This document shows positions 1-10,044 of a stretch of DNA of 64,000 nucleotides, one piece after another. The notes beneath the pieces were generated by a model. It was not told the origin of the DNA and did not search any database. It saw only the letters and a list, made by a program, of their open reading frames with translations. This stretch comes from an uncultured bacterium (GTDB taxonomy: Bacteria; Bacillota; Clostridia; Lachnospirales; Lachnospiraceae): positions 51,469 through 115,468 of the forward strand of contig CAJMRM010000002.1 of assembly GCA_905215775.1 (NCBI GenBank). The letters are read 5' to 3'. The position numbers and the translations under genes are program-made. Within the stretch, counting starts at the first letter, position 1. Each line of letters opens with the position of its first letter.

Positions 1-3000
1 CTGTGGTACTGGTTCACATCCACAGCCGTTCCGTTTTGATCTGTCCATACGATGGTTCCGTCTTTCCCGCAATACAGCCGTTCCAGATTGGATCGCAAAT
101 AAATTTTAAACCGGAAATTCCCCAGGGCCTCCCCGCTGTCCACATCCTTTACCACCTTGACCCTCTGCCTGACGGGGCGCTCCAGGACCTGGACCGGAGC
201 CAGGCCCGTATCCCCATCCTCGGCGATTTTATGCTGTCCCCTGTATACAAGATGCTTTGCCACAATATACGTATCGGCCCCTTCCTCGCCCGCAAGTGCC
301 GATGCGCTTATGGAAATGTTTCCAAATCGCACAAGATACTCTGCAAAACCGATCGGATCCCCAGCCCGGTAGCCGTATACATTCCCGGCTCCCAGGCTGT
401 CGATCTCCTCTTTTGTAAGAACCGTCTGTTTTTCGGGAAGCTTCGCCATAAAGGAAAGCGTCAGCCGTCCATTTTCGTCCGAAAACGAATTTCCGAAGCT
501 GTCGGTGCCCCTGGAGGCGATCCGGACTCTGTGTATCCCGGTTTTCCGGTCATACTCTGCCAGCTCCAGTCTTACATCCGTATCCGCCAGCTCCTTTTCT
601 GTGGTGATCTCAACTTTATCCACGGTTTCCGTGAGGGGAACCTGCCAGCCATGGTCCGGATCTCCATCTATATAATCCACGATCCTTTCACCGGCTTTAT
701 GATACACCATCACCGAATGCTCCATATCCTGGAGCTGCCCGTTTCCATCCACCAGCACCGCCGGAGTCAGGACCACATCTATGTAATACCGCTTTTCCGC
801 CCCGTTTCCCATGGAATACCGGCGTTCTGTCTGATAACAGTGGCTCCCTTCCCGGCTGTATTCCTGATACACCCACCGTAAATGGACCGGATCCTCCAGG
901 ACGGAATATACCTTATCCACCTCCGCTTTCCCGTTTTCCTCATTCATGGTAAAGAAACGGCGGCTTCCCCGGACCGACGCGCCTGCGTACAGGACTGCAC
1001 GGTATGTACCCCCGGACGCTTCAAAGGCATCGATGCCGCCAAAGCTCCACTGCGGGTGCTCCGCGTACCATAAAAGGATCTTCTCCACTACGGCGGCGAT
1101 CTCTGCATCCGGTCCCAGGTCTTCCAGGGAAATCGTCGCAACTGCGGCTCCGTAATGTGTTTTTGCTGCTGGCTCTCCGGGAGCCGCTGTCATGCCAAAA
1201 GCATCCGTCTGTCCCCGCCGGACCCCTCTGCTGTATACCGGGAGTTCTTCCGATGAGCAGGTCCCGTCCGCCATGACTGGAATCTCATATCCATTGCGGT
1301 TCAGGATCTCCTCCACCTCTGCCTTCAGATACCGGAATGCCGGATCCTCCGGATCTGTAAGATCATGGTCCGACGCCCTTTCCCTGAGCATCGGCTCCGT
1401 TTCATCCAGCTCCAGATCCGTAAGCCCCATAACCGGTGTCTGCGGGACATGCTCTGCCCTTAGGATCTGCGGCTCCGTCCGGCTCATGGGATGCTGTCCG
1501 GTGATGCTGCCGTCCGGCCCATATTCCGGTTCATATTTCACATGACTTCGATCTGTGTCCGCCGTTTTCCATATCTGGTTCCCGTTTTCATCCTTCACAA
1601 GGATCTCCTCTGTTCCGGTCACATGGGGACCCGTCACCTCCTTTTCCCCCGTATCCACCCGGAAAAATTCCGTATTCTCCGGAAATCCGGAAAAAATAAG
1701 CTCATATCCGCCGGTTCCCGACTCCGGATCCACTGTCCCGGAAGAGGTCACCATAAACGGAAGCTGGTCAAACCCGTTTCCGCTTCCATCCTCTCCCTCC
1801 ATGGAGGCAGAAAGCTCCGGCATGGAGACAACAGCCGTCCCTCTTAAGGAGGCCGTCTCTTCCGGCGTCTCAAAGCCGGCTCCTTTATTGGTCCACTGGC
1901 CGGAGCGCCCGTTGACCGACAACTCATATCCCTCGCTTCTGGACAGCTCCTTCACATAATACCGGCCCAGGATCAGGGGTCTCCCGATCCAGCAGTTTCC
2001 ATTGACGGACAGATTCTCCCCGTAACGGTTTCCGGGGCCTTCCCAGGATGGATCTGTCCGTCTGACCGGCTTTCCTGCATCATAATCAAAGACAGTCCCT
2101 GGCGCCTCTGTATAAACGGTAAAGCCAGCGTTTCCATCCCGGTCTGTGGACGCCACCGCCGTAAGATCATCCTTTTTATAAACGATCCCCGTATTCACCA
2201 GCCCTCCATCTCTTCCCAGCTCCGAATCGGGATGGACAATATCCTCTGCTGCAAACAGACCGTAAACGGCTCCCTCCAGGCTTCCGTCGCCTTCCGTATC
2301 CCCGAAGGAGGAATATTCCCCGGATTCTCCCTTATAAAGGTTCAGATCCCGCTTATTGATATGGATCTCTCCCTCCGTCCTGTGATCCTTGACGATCCAG
2401 GAATCCCCGCAGTCTTCTTCTCCATTGCAGTGGGAAAAGATTCCCGGATCCCCTGTTTCCAGATGCCGGATCCCATCCGGACGGGCATTCTCCAGATATG
2501 ACTGAAAATCTCCTCCTCCCTGCTCCTCCCATTCCTCATCCTCCAGCTCCCCTTCGGCTGCCAGCAGCATAGAAAACAGCTTCCATGCATTGGAGGGCGT
2601 AAAGCTCCGGTCCGCATTGGAAGGCGTAAGGATTCTTTCCCCATCAGACGGGCTGGAGATTCCCGGGGTCTTTAAGGTCTGCACCTTCCTTCCGGCAGTC
2701 TCCGCCTGTATTTCTCCTCCATCCCTGGTACCCGTATACCAGATATTTTCTGTAATATCCCCGCTGTTTCCCTCTGCCCGGCTGCATACGGCCCCGTCCT
2801 GGGAGGAGGTGGTCGTCACCAGCTCCACGGGAACATCGTCGTTATGAAGGCCGTGGAGGATATATCCATTCCTGGCCTGCATCTCCTTCCATGTATAGGT
2901 AAATCTCAGGGAGATAAAATTCTCATATGTTTCCTGGCAGTCGGCCCTGCAGCCGGACGCCTCAAAGGCGCTTTGGGAATCCGTGTCCTCCTCCGTTCCA

Positions 3001-4676
3001 TCCTCCTCCGGTTCTTTATGGCCCTCCCTGCCGATACCGCTTTCCAGAACTCCGTTCACCTGGTCAAACGCACCTTCATCAGCGATCCAGTGAAAATGAG
3101 CGCCTCCCTCCGCCTCTGCTTCGCAGGCCTCCACCAGAGCCAGCCACTCCTCTGCAGCCGCACGGTTTTTATCCTTTGTGACCTCTGCAGCCTCTTCCTG
3201 GGAGGCAGCTCCGCCCTTTGCCCCTCCCTCTGTACCAGATCCTGGATCCTCTTCCGGAATATCTGCCCATTGGGGAACTCCATGACCGTCGCAGTACGTC
3301 TTTGAATACCCGTAGCTTCGTCTGTCTGTATGGGAGATCTCCCCGTTTTCGTCTGTCGTTCCCTCAGCAAAGACCTGAAAGCCCTCCCATGGGGCAAAGC
3401 TGATATTTTCCTCCGAAAGCCCGCCCCCGCTCTGGCCGGCTCCAAGGCTTCCTCCGTCCTCAAACCGCTCATACAGATAAAACTGGCTCCCCTTTAAGGG
3501 CATCCCGGTCTCGTCATCCAGCTTTTTCAGGCGCACGTTGTAATCGGCCTGAAAGGTCTCCTCATGGCGGAATACCTGGAAAGACAGCTCCGGCTCTCCT
3601 CCTCCGTAAGCCGGCTCATGGGTATCATCCGGACCGCTTCCGTCCCCCTCCTGGCTTACGACTATATAAAACACCCGGTCCGATGGAACGATCTCGATCC
3701 CGGCCTTATAGAGTCTCTGATGCTGCGGAGCATTGACACATGCCTTAAATTCCATCCATTCATGGAGATAATCGTCGTTCCAGCTTCCCTCCGTATACCA
3801 GCCGGAATTTTTCCTCATGGTGATCTTATACCGCACCATGGTTTTATTGTATTTCTGTTCCTCTGTCATGGCGCTGTCCAGAGCGTTCTCGTTGGCCGTG
3901 GCCGAGCCGTTGTTATGGATCTTAATGGAATCTCCGCTCCAGGTGATCTCATATAATTCCTCTCCCAGAACTGACCTGGCGATATTTTTATCCTGGGACG
4001 CGTCCAGCCAGCCCACGCTCCCTCCCGTGGATCCATTGTCCCAGACGCTCTGGGGCTCGATCTTTGCAATATCCCGGATAAATTCGCTTCCCAGAAAAAA
4101 CTCGGTATCCAAAGCTCCCGGACCATCGGAGAAGGGCAGTACCGTAAACGATACTGCCGTTTCCTCAGAGGTGGCGTCCCGGATGACATCCGGCGCCTTC
4201 TTTCCTTCCTCTCCTCCATCCGCCGCCATCTGTTCCATGGCGGCTATGGCTCTTTCCTCGATCTCCGGATTGTCGGCCACCCATGCAAACTTTGTGCCAG
4301 GATCGTCCTTCACCCGATTTACCACATTTGCTCCGGACACAGTGGAGGCGATCTCTCCATAAAGCTCCGGGTCAAATTTCCGGGCCGCCTCCTTTAATGC
4401 AGACCAGTTATCCGGATACGCCCAGAACAGCCGTTTTGTCTGGAGCTCTGTCAGCGGCGACGGCAGCGTATCGTACTCATAAATATCATACCGGTCCACC
4501 TGCTTCCATCCTTTTCCCCCGTCCAGACAGTAAAACGGGGCCGTTGCCTTCTGGGGCCATACGCTGGAGGCCCTGGCCGGGAGGGGAAACGGCACCGCCA
4601 GGACCAGCAGGACTGCGGCCAGGGCCAGGGACATCCCCCTTTTTACCGGTTTTTTATTCCAAATGCTTTCCATCAT
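1..4676 (-). CDS. giant surface adhesin with SpaA/prealbumin-like domains (3' end beyond window)
   Basis: The frame is the same at the start codon (4676) and at the window edge, giving about 1558 codons with the C-terminus missing. A ribosome binding site (AAAGGAT) precedes ATGATG. The N-terminus is a signal peptide: basic start, hydrophobic stretch around residues 15-33, likely cleavage near Ala36. Right after it, Cys50 lies in a short Phe-Tyr-Cys-Leu context that recalls the thioester domains of Gram-positive adhesins (inference). At least three SpaA/Cna-B-like modules can be seen starting near residues 370, 770 and 1505, each with a K-x-D opening (for example VRLKKLDDETGMPL) and, in the second, a closing YYVKE. 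In this family, Lys, Asn/Asp and Glu residues form internal isopeptide bonds. A sortase signal would lie off the window. It follows the GLUG protein gene by 54 bases, probably in the same operon. Confidence 0.82.
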   Translation of the reverse strand, partial: MMESIWNKKPVKRGMSLALAAVLLVLAVPFPLPARASSVWPQKATAPFYCLDGGKGWKQVDRYDIYEYDTLPSPLTELQTKRLFWAYPDNWSALKEAARKFDPELYGEIASTVSGANVVNRVKDDPGTKFAWVADNPEIEERAIAAMEQMAADGGEEGKKAPDVIRDATSEETAVSFTVLPFSDGPGALDTEFFLGSEFIRDIAKIEPQSVWDNGSTGGSVGWLDASQDKNIARSVLGEELYEITWSGDSIKIHNNGSATANENALDSAMTEEQKYNKTMVRYKITMRKNSGWYTEGSWNDDYLHEWMEFKACVNAPQHQRLYKAGIEIVPSDRVFYIVVSQEGDGSGPDDTHEPAYGGGEPELSFQVFRHEETFQADYNVRLKKLDDETGMPLKGSQFYLYERFEDGGSLGAGQSGGGLSEENISFAPWEGFQVFAEGTTDENGEISHTDRRSYGYSKTYCDGHGVPQWADIPEEDPGSGTEGGAKGGAASQEEAAEVTKDKNRAAAEEWLALVEACEAEAEGGAHFHWIADEGAFDQVNGVLESGIGREGHKEPEEDGTEEDTDSQSAFEASGCRADCQETYENFISLRFTYTWKEMQARNGYILHGLHNDDVPVELVTTTSSQDGAVCSRAEGNSGDITENIWYTGTRDGGEIQAETAGRKVQTLKTPGISSPSDGERILTPSNADRSFTPSNAWKLFSMLLAAEGELEDEEWEEQGGGDFQSYLENARPDGIRHLETGDPGIFSHCNGEEDCGDSWIVKDHRTEGEIHINKRDLNLYKGESGEYSSFGDTEGDGSLEGAVYGLFAAEDIVHPDSELGRDGGLVNTGIVYKKDDLTAVASTDRDGNAGFTVYTEAPGTVFDYDAGKPVRRTDPSWEGPGNRYGENLSVNGNCWIGRPLILGRYYVKELSRSEGYELSVNGRSGQWTNKGAGFETPEETASLRGTAVVSMPELSASMEGEDGSGNGFDQLPFMVTSSGTVDPESGTGGYELIFSGFPENTEFFRVDTGEKEVTGPHVTGTEEILVKDENGNQIWKTADTDRSHVKYEPEYGPDGSITGQHPMSRTEPQILRAEHVPQTPVMGLTDLELDETEPMLRERASDHDLTDPEDPAFRYLKAEVEEILNRNGYEIPVMADGTCSSEELPVYSRGVRRGQTDAFGMTAAPGEPAAKTHYGAAVATISLEDLGPDAEIAAVVEKILLWYAEHPQWSFGGIDAFEASGGTYRAVLYAGASVRGSRRFFTMNEENGKAEVDKVYSVLEDPVHLRWVYQEYSREGSHCYQTERRYSMGNGAEKRYYIDVVLTPAVLVDGNGQLQDMEHSVMVYHKAGERIVDYIDGDPDHGWQVPLTETVDKVEITTEKELADTDVRLELAEYDRKTGIHRVRIASRGTDSFGNSFSDENGRLTLSFMAKLPEKQTVLTKEEIDSLGAGNVYGYRAGDPIGFAEYLVRFGNISISASALAGEEGADTYIVAKHLVYRGQHKIAEDGDTGLAPVQVLERPVRQRVKVVKDVDSGEALGNFRFKIYLRSNLERLYCGKDGTIVWTDQNGTAVDVNQYH

Positions 4677-4730
4677 ATTCTTATCCTTTCTTGATCCTCC
4701 CAGCCAGAAAAACGGCCTCCCGGTGCAGAC

Positions 4731-7700
4731 CTACCGGCTCTCCTCCAGAGCCCTTCCCAGAACCTGTATCCTTCCGTTTACAGTCCAGGCTCCAGAGCTG
4801 TCCACCGTGTACCCGTCGGGCGTCACCGTATCCGACAGCATTCTGCCGCTTTCCGGCTCCAGGTAATAGCATCTTCCATTGATCCAGTTCCATCCGGTCA
4901 TCATCCTGCCGCTGGGGCCAAAGGCATACCAGCTTTCTCCGATCCTGTGCCAGCCTGTGTACATGCGTCCCAGGCCTCCGTCGGAAATATCATGGAGGTA
5001 ATACCATCTTCCGTCTGCCGGGTCCTGGAACCAGCCGGTCACCATGGATCCGTCACCAGAAAACCGGAACCAGGACGTGCTTTCCTGGCCCTCCTTCGCA
5101 TAAGGATTATGGATATAGGCCCATTCATTGGCGTAGGTTCGCCCGCCACTGGTAAAGATCCACCTTCCCGATCCATCCTGCACCCATACGCCTGTAACGC
5201 TTCCTTTGGGAGCCTGCACATCCGCCGTCTTTTTTCCCTTCGTGGTAATTCCCGAAGAAGCGCTGCCCGAGGAGCTGCCTCCAGAGCTGCCGGAACCAGA
5301 GGGACGGTAGGTCCGGTCCTCCATCCTGAAATTCAGAGTCACTGGGATCTCCTTCTTTTTATCCCCGGAGCTCACAACAACCGCCGTGGTTTTCTGCGCA
5401 GCATACGGACTCCTCTTCATGGCCTCCCGGATCCATCCGGCATTCACGGCCGGAGTCACAAGCCCGTCCCTGCTGACAGACAGAAGTGTCTCGTCCGTCT
5501 TCCACTCTGGAACCGGCCAGTCCTCCGCAGCCTCCCCTTCCGGCCTCCGGGGATACAGAACCGCCGTCACCCTCTGGCTCCCGGTTCCGGTCCATGTGAG
5601 CACTGGCTCCCACCGGCGGCCGGTCTTGGTAAGTACCATGTCAAATTCCAGCCTTTCCCGGTCCGCCTGGATCTCCTCGGCCAGCACCTTCGTCTGATCC
5701 ACCGTCACAAACGATACCTCTGCCCGGCAGGAAGCCATCTGGCGGTTCCCCAGGGAATCGTCCGCCATGACCGTCACAAGAGCCGTCCTTTTTCCTCCCC
5801 CGTTCCGTCTGGCGTAGGGGTCCGCCTTGTGAGCCGCATCATCTGCCGCCATGATATCCCGGATCCACCTGGTATCCCTCACAGCCTCCACTCTGGCGTT
5901 TTTATAATCCTCCTCCGTGTTTCCCTGCCCGTAGCCGCCGGCGTCCACCCGGATCACATTTTTATCGTCCACGGACCAGGAAACATCTCTTTTATCAAAA
6001 TAATCCGGAGAAAAAACAGCGCTCAGTGTCTGCGGACCAGTAACTGTCACCGTGTCCACCGGAGATTTCCTGTCGCCCGTCAGCGTCCTTGTGACCGTAA
6101 AGAAAAGCTCCTCCCGGTCCAGAAAGGCCCCCTCTGCCGCCACCCGGGTCCTATCCTTTATCTGGAAGGTGACTGGGATCCGGCAGTTGGCCGTCAGAGG
6201 CTTCCCCTCAAAGCTGGCTGCCGGCCTGGTTTTGGCAGTCAGTACAGCCAGTCCTCCCAATGTCCCGTTTCCGTAGATCGTATCCGGGATCGGATACTGG
6301 AATCCTTTATCTGCCTGCTCCTTCTCCGCTCTTTCTATAATATCCCGGAAAAAACCGGCCGTCAGATCCAGCTCCAGAGATGCGCTCATCTCCGTATAGC
6401 CTTCGCTGTCCTCGTCGGGATTGTGTTTTAAACGGAGAAGCTCCCCGTCGTCCACACTCCACTGGATCCGGTTGTCGGCCACGTCATTGTTCTTGTCCAC
6501 AACCGCCTCCACCTTCACCTCCTGGACCTTTGTTCCCTCCTCCAGGCTTCCGTTTATGTATCTGGCGATGAGCTTTCCCGCATCATTTCTCACCTCTGTG
6601 ACGATGGAAGGGGATTTTCTGTCTCCCGTCCTCTCCTCTGTCACATGGAAGGCCAGCTCCTCCGGCGCCACGCGGATATCGGCCGCCACCTTTTTATACA
6701 CAGCTGAAATTTCCGTATCATGCTCCGGCATCACAAAGGTATAGGCGCCTCCGGTCTGGTACGCCATGGGCATTTTCCCGCCTGCGGCTGCCGTATAGAA
6801 GGGAACGCCGTCCATCTGGTACTTTTCTTCTCCGGTGTTTCTTGGGGCTGTGATCACCGTAACTGTATCTCCCGCTGCCACGGCTCCCCGGTGGGACTTA
6901 TCCAGCTCCTTGCTGTAAGCGGATCCGCCCCTGGCCGTCATGGATGCCACATCGTAATAATTCTGCACATTGGCCGCCGTGTCGATCTGGAGCACCGATA
7001 CCAGAAAGCCCCGCACCGGCCGTCCTGTCTTTCCCGGTGCAAAGTGATCCGGGAAAAATTCCATTTCCTTCACCGAATCCTCCGTATCGATCACATGAAG
7101 GGCTCCTTCCTCCAGCTCCTCATAAAAGTACCGTTCCTCCTCCGGCCTGGTGCTCTGCCCCTGGATAAGGGTAAACCCATTGTCCTTCCCGTGCCAGAAG
7201 CCGATATGGGCGTCATAGCCAAAGCGGTTGTCATCCGGGATCCCGGAGCCGCAGACTCCGGCCATGATCTTTCCCTCCGTATCCGCAAACAGATAGGCCA
7301 GATCTGCTCCGGCCTCTGTTCCATACCGGAAATGAAAGCCCGTATCATGGGTTCCGATGAATGTTCCCTCCCGCGCGCTGCTTCCCAGGCCCGAGCTGGC
7401 GATCTTTCCCTCAAACCTGGCTACCTTCATTTTTCCCGAGGCATATTTTCCCGTCACGCCTCCAATGGACTGGGATCCGCTGCCCCCAATGGTTCCCATG
7501 ATGTGGACATTAAAAATATCCGTATCGTTCTGAAAGCCTGTGATCCCTCCCACATGGCCGCCGCCCTGGATCCTGGCACTCAGGCTGTCTCCGGTGTTTA
7601 CCTCACAGTCTGAGATCACCGAGCCTGCGGCCTTTCCGGCGATCCCTCCGGCAAAGGTCTCCTTTCCCTTTCCCAGATCCATGGCAACATGGTCGGCCGT

Positions 7701-8462
7701 ACAGTTTTCCACCACCGTATCCGCGATCTCTCCGGCAATTCCTCCGGTATTTCCCGCTGTCTTTAAGGCTCCGGCCACAGCCACATTCCGGATCACGCTG
7801 TTTTCTGCGCTGCCGGCCAGGATCCCGGCCGTTTCTCCCGCCGTGATCACATGCCCGGGTCTCACCGTAAGGTCTGTGATCTCTGAATCCTTTATAGCTC
7901 CGAACAGCCCCATATGGCTCCAGTCCGGCCGGTAAAGACGGAAATTGGAAATGGTCCTTCCATTGCCGTCAAAGCGGCCCCGGAAGGCCGGGATACGATC
8001 CGAATGGATCTGGGAGCTGTCCTGATAAAAGCCTATGGGGATCCATTCCATCCCTCCAAGATCGATGTCCCGCGTAAGCTCAAAGCAGGCGCCGGAATAA
8101 TCGCCCGGATACGTTCCCTCTCCCTCTCGGATCTCCATTTCCATGGCTGCCAGCCTGGAAAGCCCCATAAGCTGCGCCTTCGTGGAGATCTGGAACGGCT
8201 TTTCCTGGCTGCCATCCCCTCTGGTTCCATCCAGAAAGCTCAGGTCCCCGACCCAGTTTTCCCACAGTTCCCCGGATTCCGGTATCAGAAGCGGGCGGGC
8301 AAGCGCGTTGGAGCCTGTGGCCCTGAGGACGGTATCCGTCTGTTCCCAGGCAAATCCTCTCACCGGCTCTCCCAGTACAAGGCCCGCGCACAGACAGAAT
8401 GCCGCCGCACGTCCGGCCTTCCCGGCCAGTCTCCTTTTCATTTCACGTTTTTCAAGCTGCAT
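4731..8462 (-). CDS. exported protein with GLUG-type repeats and C-terminal cell-wall-binding repeats
   Basis: The start chosen is ATG at 8462, preceded by AGGAGG at a good distance; an in-frame upstream extension has no such site. This gives 1243 residues. The N-terminus is a signal peptide (basic, then about 20 hydrophobic residues, ending near VRGFAWE). Residues about 150-350 carry glycine-rich GLUG-like repeats (pattern AGGIAG, VGGITG, IGGVTG), which in this family form beta-solenoid stalks. A long middle section holds repeated stretches beginning LAFHV, LFFTV or LEFDM followed by TGDRKSP, probably Ig-like modules. The last 150 residues are choline/glucan-binding-type repeats (GWFQDPADGRWYYL, GWHRIGESWYAF, GWNWINGRCYYL) that attach proteins to the cell wall. 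It sits between two other exported proteins. The ligand is unknown. Confidence 0.85.
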   Translation of the reverse strand: MQLEKREMKRRLAGKAGRAAAFCLCAGLVLGEPVRGFAWEQTDTVLRATGSNALARPLLIPESGELWENWVGDLSFLDGTRGDGSQEKPFQISTKAQLMGLSRLAAMEMEIREGEGTYPGDYSGACFELTRDIDLGGMEWIPIGFYQDSSQIHSDRIPAFRGRFDGNGRTISNFRLYRPDWSHMGLFGAIKDSEITDLTVRPGHVITAGETAGILAGSAENSVIRNVAVAGALKTAGNTGGIAGEIADTVVENCTADHVAMDLGKGKETFAGGIAGKAAGSVISDCEVNTGDSLSARIQGGGHVGGITGFQNDTDIFNVHIMGTIGGSGSQSIGGVTGKYASGKMKVARFEGKIASSGLGSSAREGTFIGTHDTGFHFRYGTEAGADLAYLFADTEGKIMAGVCGSGIPDDNRFGYDAHIGFWHGKDNGFTLIQGQSTRPEEERYFYEELEEGALHVIDTEDSVKEMEFFPDHFAPGKTGRPVRGFLVSVLQIDTAANVQNYYDVASMTARGGSAYSKELDKSHRGAVAAGDTVTVITAPRNTGEEKYQMDGVPFYTAAAGGKMPMAYQTGGAYTFVMPEHDTEISAVYKKVAADIRVAPEELAFHVTEERTGDRKSPSIVTEVRNDAGKLIARYINGSLEEGTKVQEVKVEAVVDKNNDVADNRIQWSVDDGELLRLKHNPDEDSEGYTEMSASLELDLTAGFFRDIIERAEKEQADKGFQYPIPDTIYGNGTLGGLAVLTAKTRPAASFEGKPLTANCRIPVTFQIKDRTRVAAEGAFLDREELFFTVTRTLTGDRKSPVDTVTVTGPQTLSAVFSPDYFDKRDVSWSVDDKNVIRVDAGGYGQGNTEEDYKNARVEAVRDTRWIRDIMAADDAAHKADPYARRNGGGKRTALVTVMADDSLGNRQMASCRAEVSFVTVDQTKVLAEEIQADRERLEFDMVLTKTGRRWEPVLTWTGTGSQRVTAVLYPRRPEGEAAEDWPVPEWKTDETLLSVSRDGLVTPAVNAGWIREAMKRSPYAAQKTTAVVVSSGDKKKEIPVTLNFRMEDRTYRPSGSGSSGGSSSGSASSGITTKGKKTADVQAPKGSVTGVWVQDGSGRWIFTSGGRTYANEWAYIHNPYAKEGQESTSWFRFSGDGSMVTGWFQDPADGRWYYLHDISDGGLGRMYTGWHRIGESWYAFGPSGRMMTGWNWINGRCYYLEPESGRMLSDTVTPDGYTVDSSGAWTVNGRIQVLGRALEESR

Positions 8463-8526
8463 ACATTTTCCTCCTGTTGCAATAAAAATCCATAGCCTCT
8501 GTCCCCGGTCCTGCCAGACCCAGGGC

Positions 8527-9768
8527 CTACGGCTGCGGCAGGCAGTACGCCGGACGGAGGCCGAAGCTTCCATCAGAAACCTCTGCCGGGCCTATGGTCC
8601 CATCCCTCAGATCCACTGCATATGCCTCTGTTCCGTATGTAAAAACTCCGTTTTCCGTTTCCCGGTAAACGGGAGTCCGGAGCCAGTATCCCTGGCTGTA
8701 CGGACTTTCCCCTGAGTCCCCAGCCCACAGCTCCTTTCTATACCGCATCGCCTCCTCCACCGACAGAAGGAACATCCGGTCTGACATCATCTGCGGAGGG
8801 AGCGTATATTTCACCAGCTCCGTTTCTGCCGCTTCTCCCTCTGTACCCGGAGAGGTCTGTCCAAGAAAGGACGTGCGGACCCCGACGTTTACAGGCATAA
8901 GGGCCCCGGCTCCCATCTGGAGCCCGGCTTCTCCCGTACAGCGGTCCCGGAGCCACTTCCGTATCTCTGAGTCCTTATAATTATTATTTTTTCCAAATGT
9001 GAGGATCGTTTTCTGGGAATCTGTACTGTCCATATCTGACCGTATGACAGTTTCGCATAAGAATAATGCGCATTTCTGATGATCGGATTCTGCACTGCTG
9101 TAATCGTCGTCCACGCACCGGAACTGGTACGTGCTGTTCCCGAGCCTTCTCGTCTGGACATCGCCCACGGCCCACCGGCCGGTCTCCATCGGTTCATCTC
9201 CGTCCAGAGGATCCCTGCACCGGTCACAAAGCCTGTCCCGGTCCGCATCCAGATGCCCCAGGGCGGCCGGGGACCGGACCTTTCTCAGGCCGCAGAGGCG
9301 GCAGGTCAGCTCCTCCCGGCCGCCCCAGAGACACGTCCCGGCTTCCAGGATCCTGGTCTCCCACCGGTGGGTACACGCTTCCTGGTCCGGACGCCGCTCA
9401 AACCCGATGCGGCAGGTCACATATCTCCGTCCTTTTTCTTCATATTCCTCGATTTTTGTATTGGAAATATTGATGGCCTCCGGGAACATCTGGGCGATCA
9501 CCAGGGTCTCCGGCTCATAATCCTCCCCGGTGATAAAAAATTCCTCCCGCTCCCTGCCGGCTCCTGCGGAAACCAGCTCCATGAGAAGGCGGCGGCATTC
9601 CTGGTCTCCGGAAACCATATATTCCGGTCCTCCCGATATCCTCTCCCGGTCCAGTAGTCCGGCGTAGGACTGCATATCCAGACAGACCGCCCTTCCTGTA
9701 CAAAGCCCCGACAACACCGCCGCCGCTCCGGCCGCTGCCAGGATTCCTCCTATTCTGCTTTTTTTCAT
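8527..9768 (-). CDS. exported DUF6273-type protein with cysteine ribbon
   Basis: A 413-residue protein that starts at ATG 9768 after GGAGG. The N-terminus (MKKSRIGGILAAAGAAAVLS) is a signal peptide. Residues about 130-190 contain paired cysteines in the order C-H, GTC, CRLCG, LGHLD, CDRC, a small ribbon often found in clostridial surface proteins, perhaps metal-binding. The C-terminal half has the marks of DUF6273: a YWLRTP motif, a conserved DG-turn and a GLRPAYCL ending, a fold related to carbohydrate- or ligand-binding modules of surface proteins. It is the first gene of the surface-protein group and follows the pilus operon terminator. Function unknown; export and domain class are well supported. 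Confidence 0.78.
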   Translation of the reverse strand: MKKSRIGGILAAAGAAAVLSGLCTGRAVCLDMQSYAGLLDRERISGGPEYMVSGDQECRRLLMELVSAGAGREREEFFITGEDYEPETLVIAQMFPEAINISNTKIEEYEEKGRRYVTCRIGFERRPDQEACTHRWETRILEAGTCLWGGREELTCRLCGLRKVRSPAALGHLDADRDRLCDRCRDPLDGDEPMETGRWAVGDVQTRRLGNSTYQFRCVDDDYSSAESDHQKCALFLCETVIRSDMDSTDSQKTILTFGKNNNYKDSEIRKWLRDRCTGEAGLQMGAGALMPVNVGVRTSFLGQTSPGTEGEAAETELVKYTLPPQMMSDRMFLLSVEEAMRYRKELWAGDSGESPYSQGYWLRTPVYRETENGVFTYGTEAYAVDLRDGTIGPAEVSDGSFGLRPAYCLPQP

Positions 9769-9904
9769 AATACCTCCAGGGTCTTTTGGCCGATGATGCC
9801 AAAGAATTGTGTGTTAAAAGAAATGTGTTTTGAAATTCTGCGGGATGCTTTCTACGGACAGTATACCATTAAACGTTCCGGTGTGTCCATGGAGGATCCA
9901 TAAA

Positions 9905-9930
9905 AAATGCATGGTAAAAACCATGCATTT
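9905..9930 (-). terminator. rho-independent terminator of the pilus operon
   Basis: A perfect 11-base-pair stem (AAATGCATGGT with ACCATGCATTT) with an AAAA loop on the plus strand. Read on the minus strand it is followed by a run of T residues. It lies 115 bases beyond the stop codon of the PilB/GspE gene and upstream of the surface-protein genes, so it separates the two transcription units. Confidence 0.8.
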
Positions 9931-10044
9931 CGCCAAACCTTACAGTCGTTAAAAAAAGATTTCCAGTCATTCTGCCAGTCCGTTCCAAAGCGATCCGGCA
10001 GAAAAAACGTTCCGGGGCGGAGAGACAGCCCCGCTCCCGCCATC

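Noticed and set aside
4947..6431. 494-codon open frame on the plus strand
   Set aside because: It lies wholly antisense to the GLUG/cell-wall-binding protein gene, lacks a ribosome binding site and gives a Pro/Arg/His-rich product with no family resemblance. Long antisense frames are common in G+C-rich codon-biased genes.
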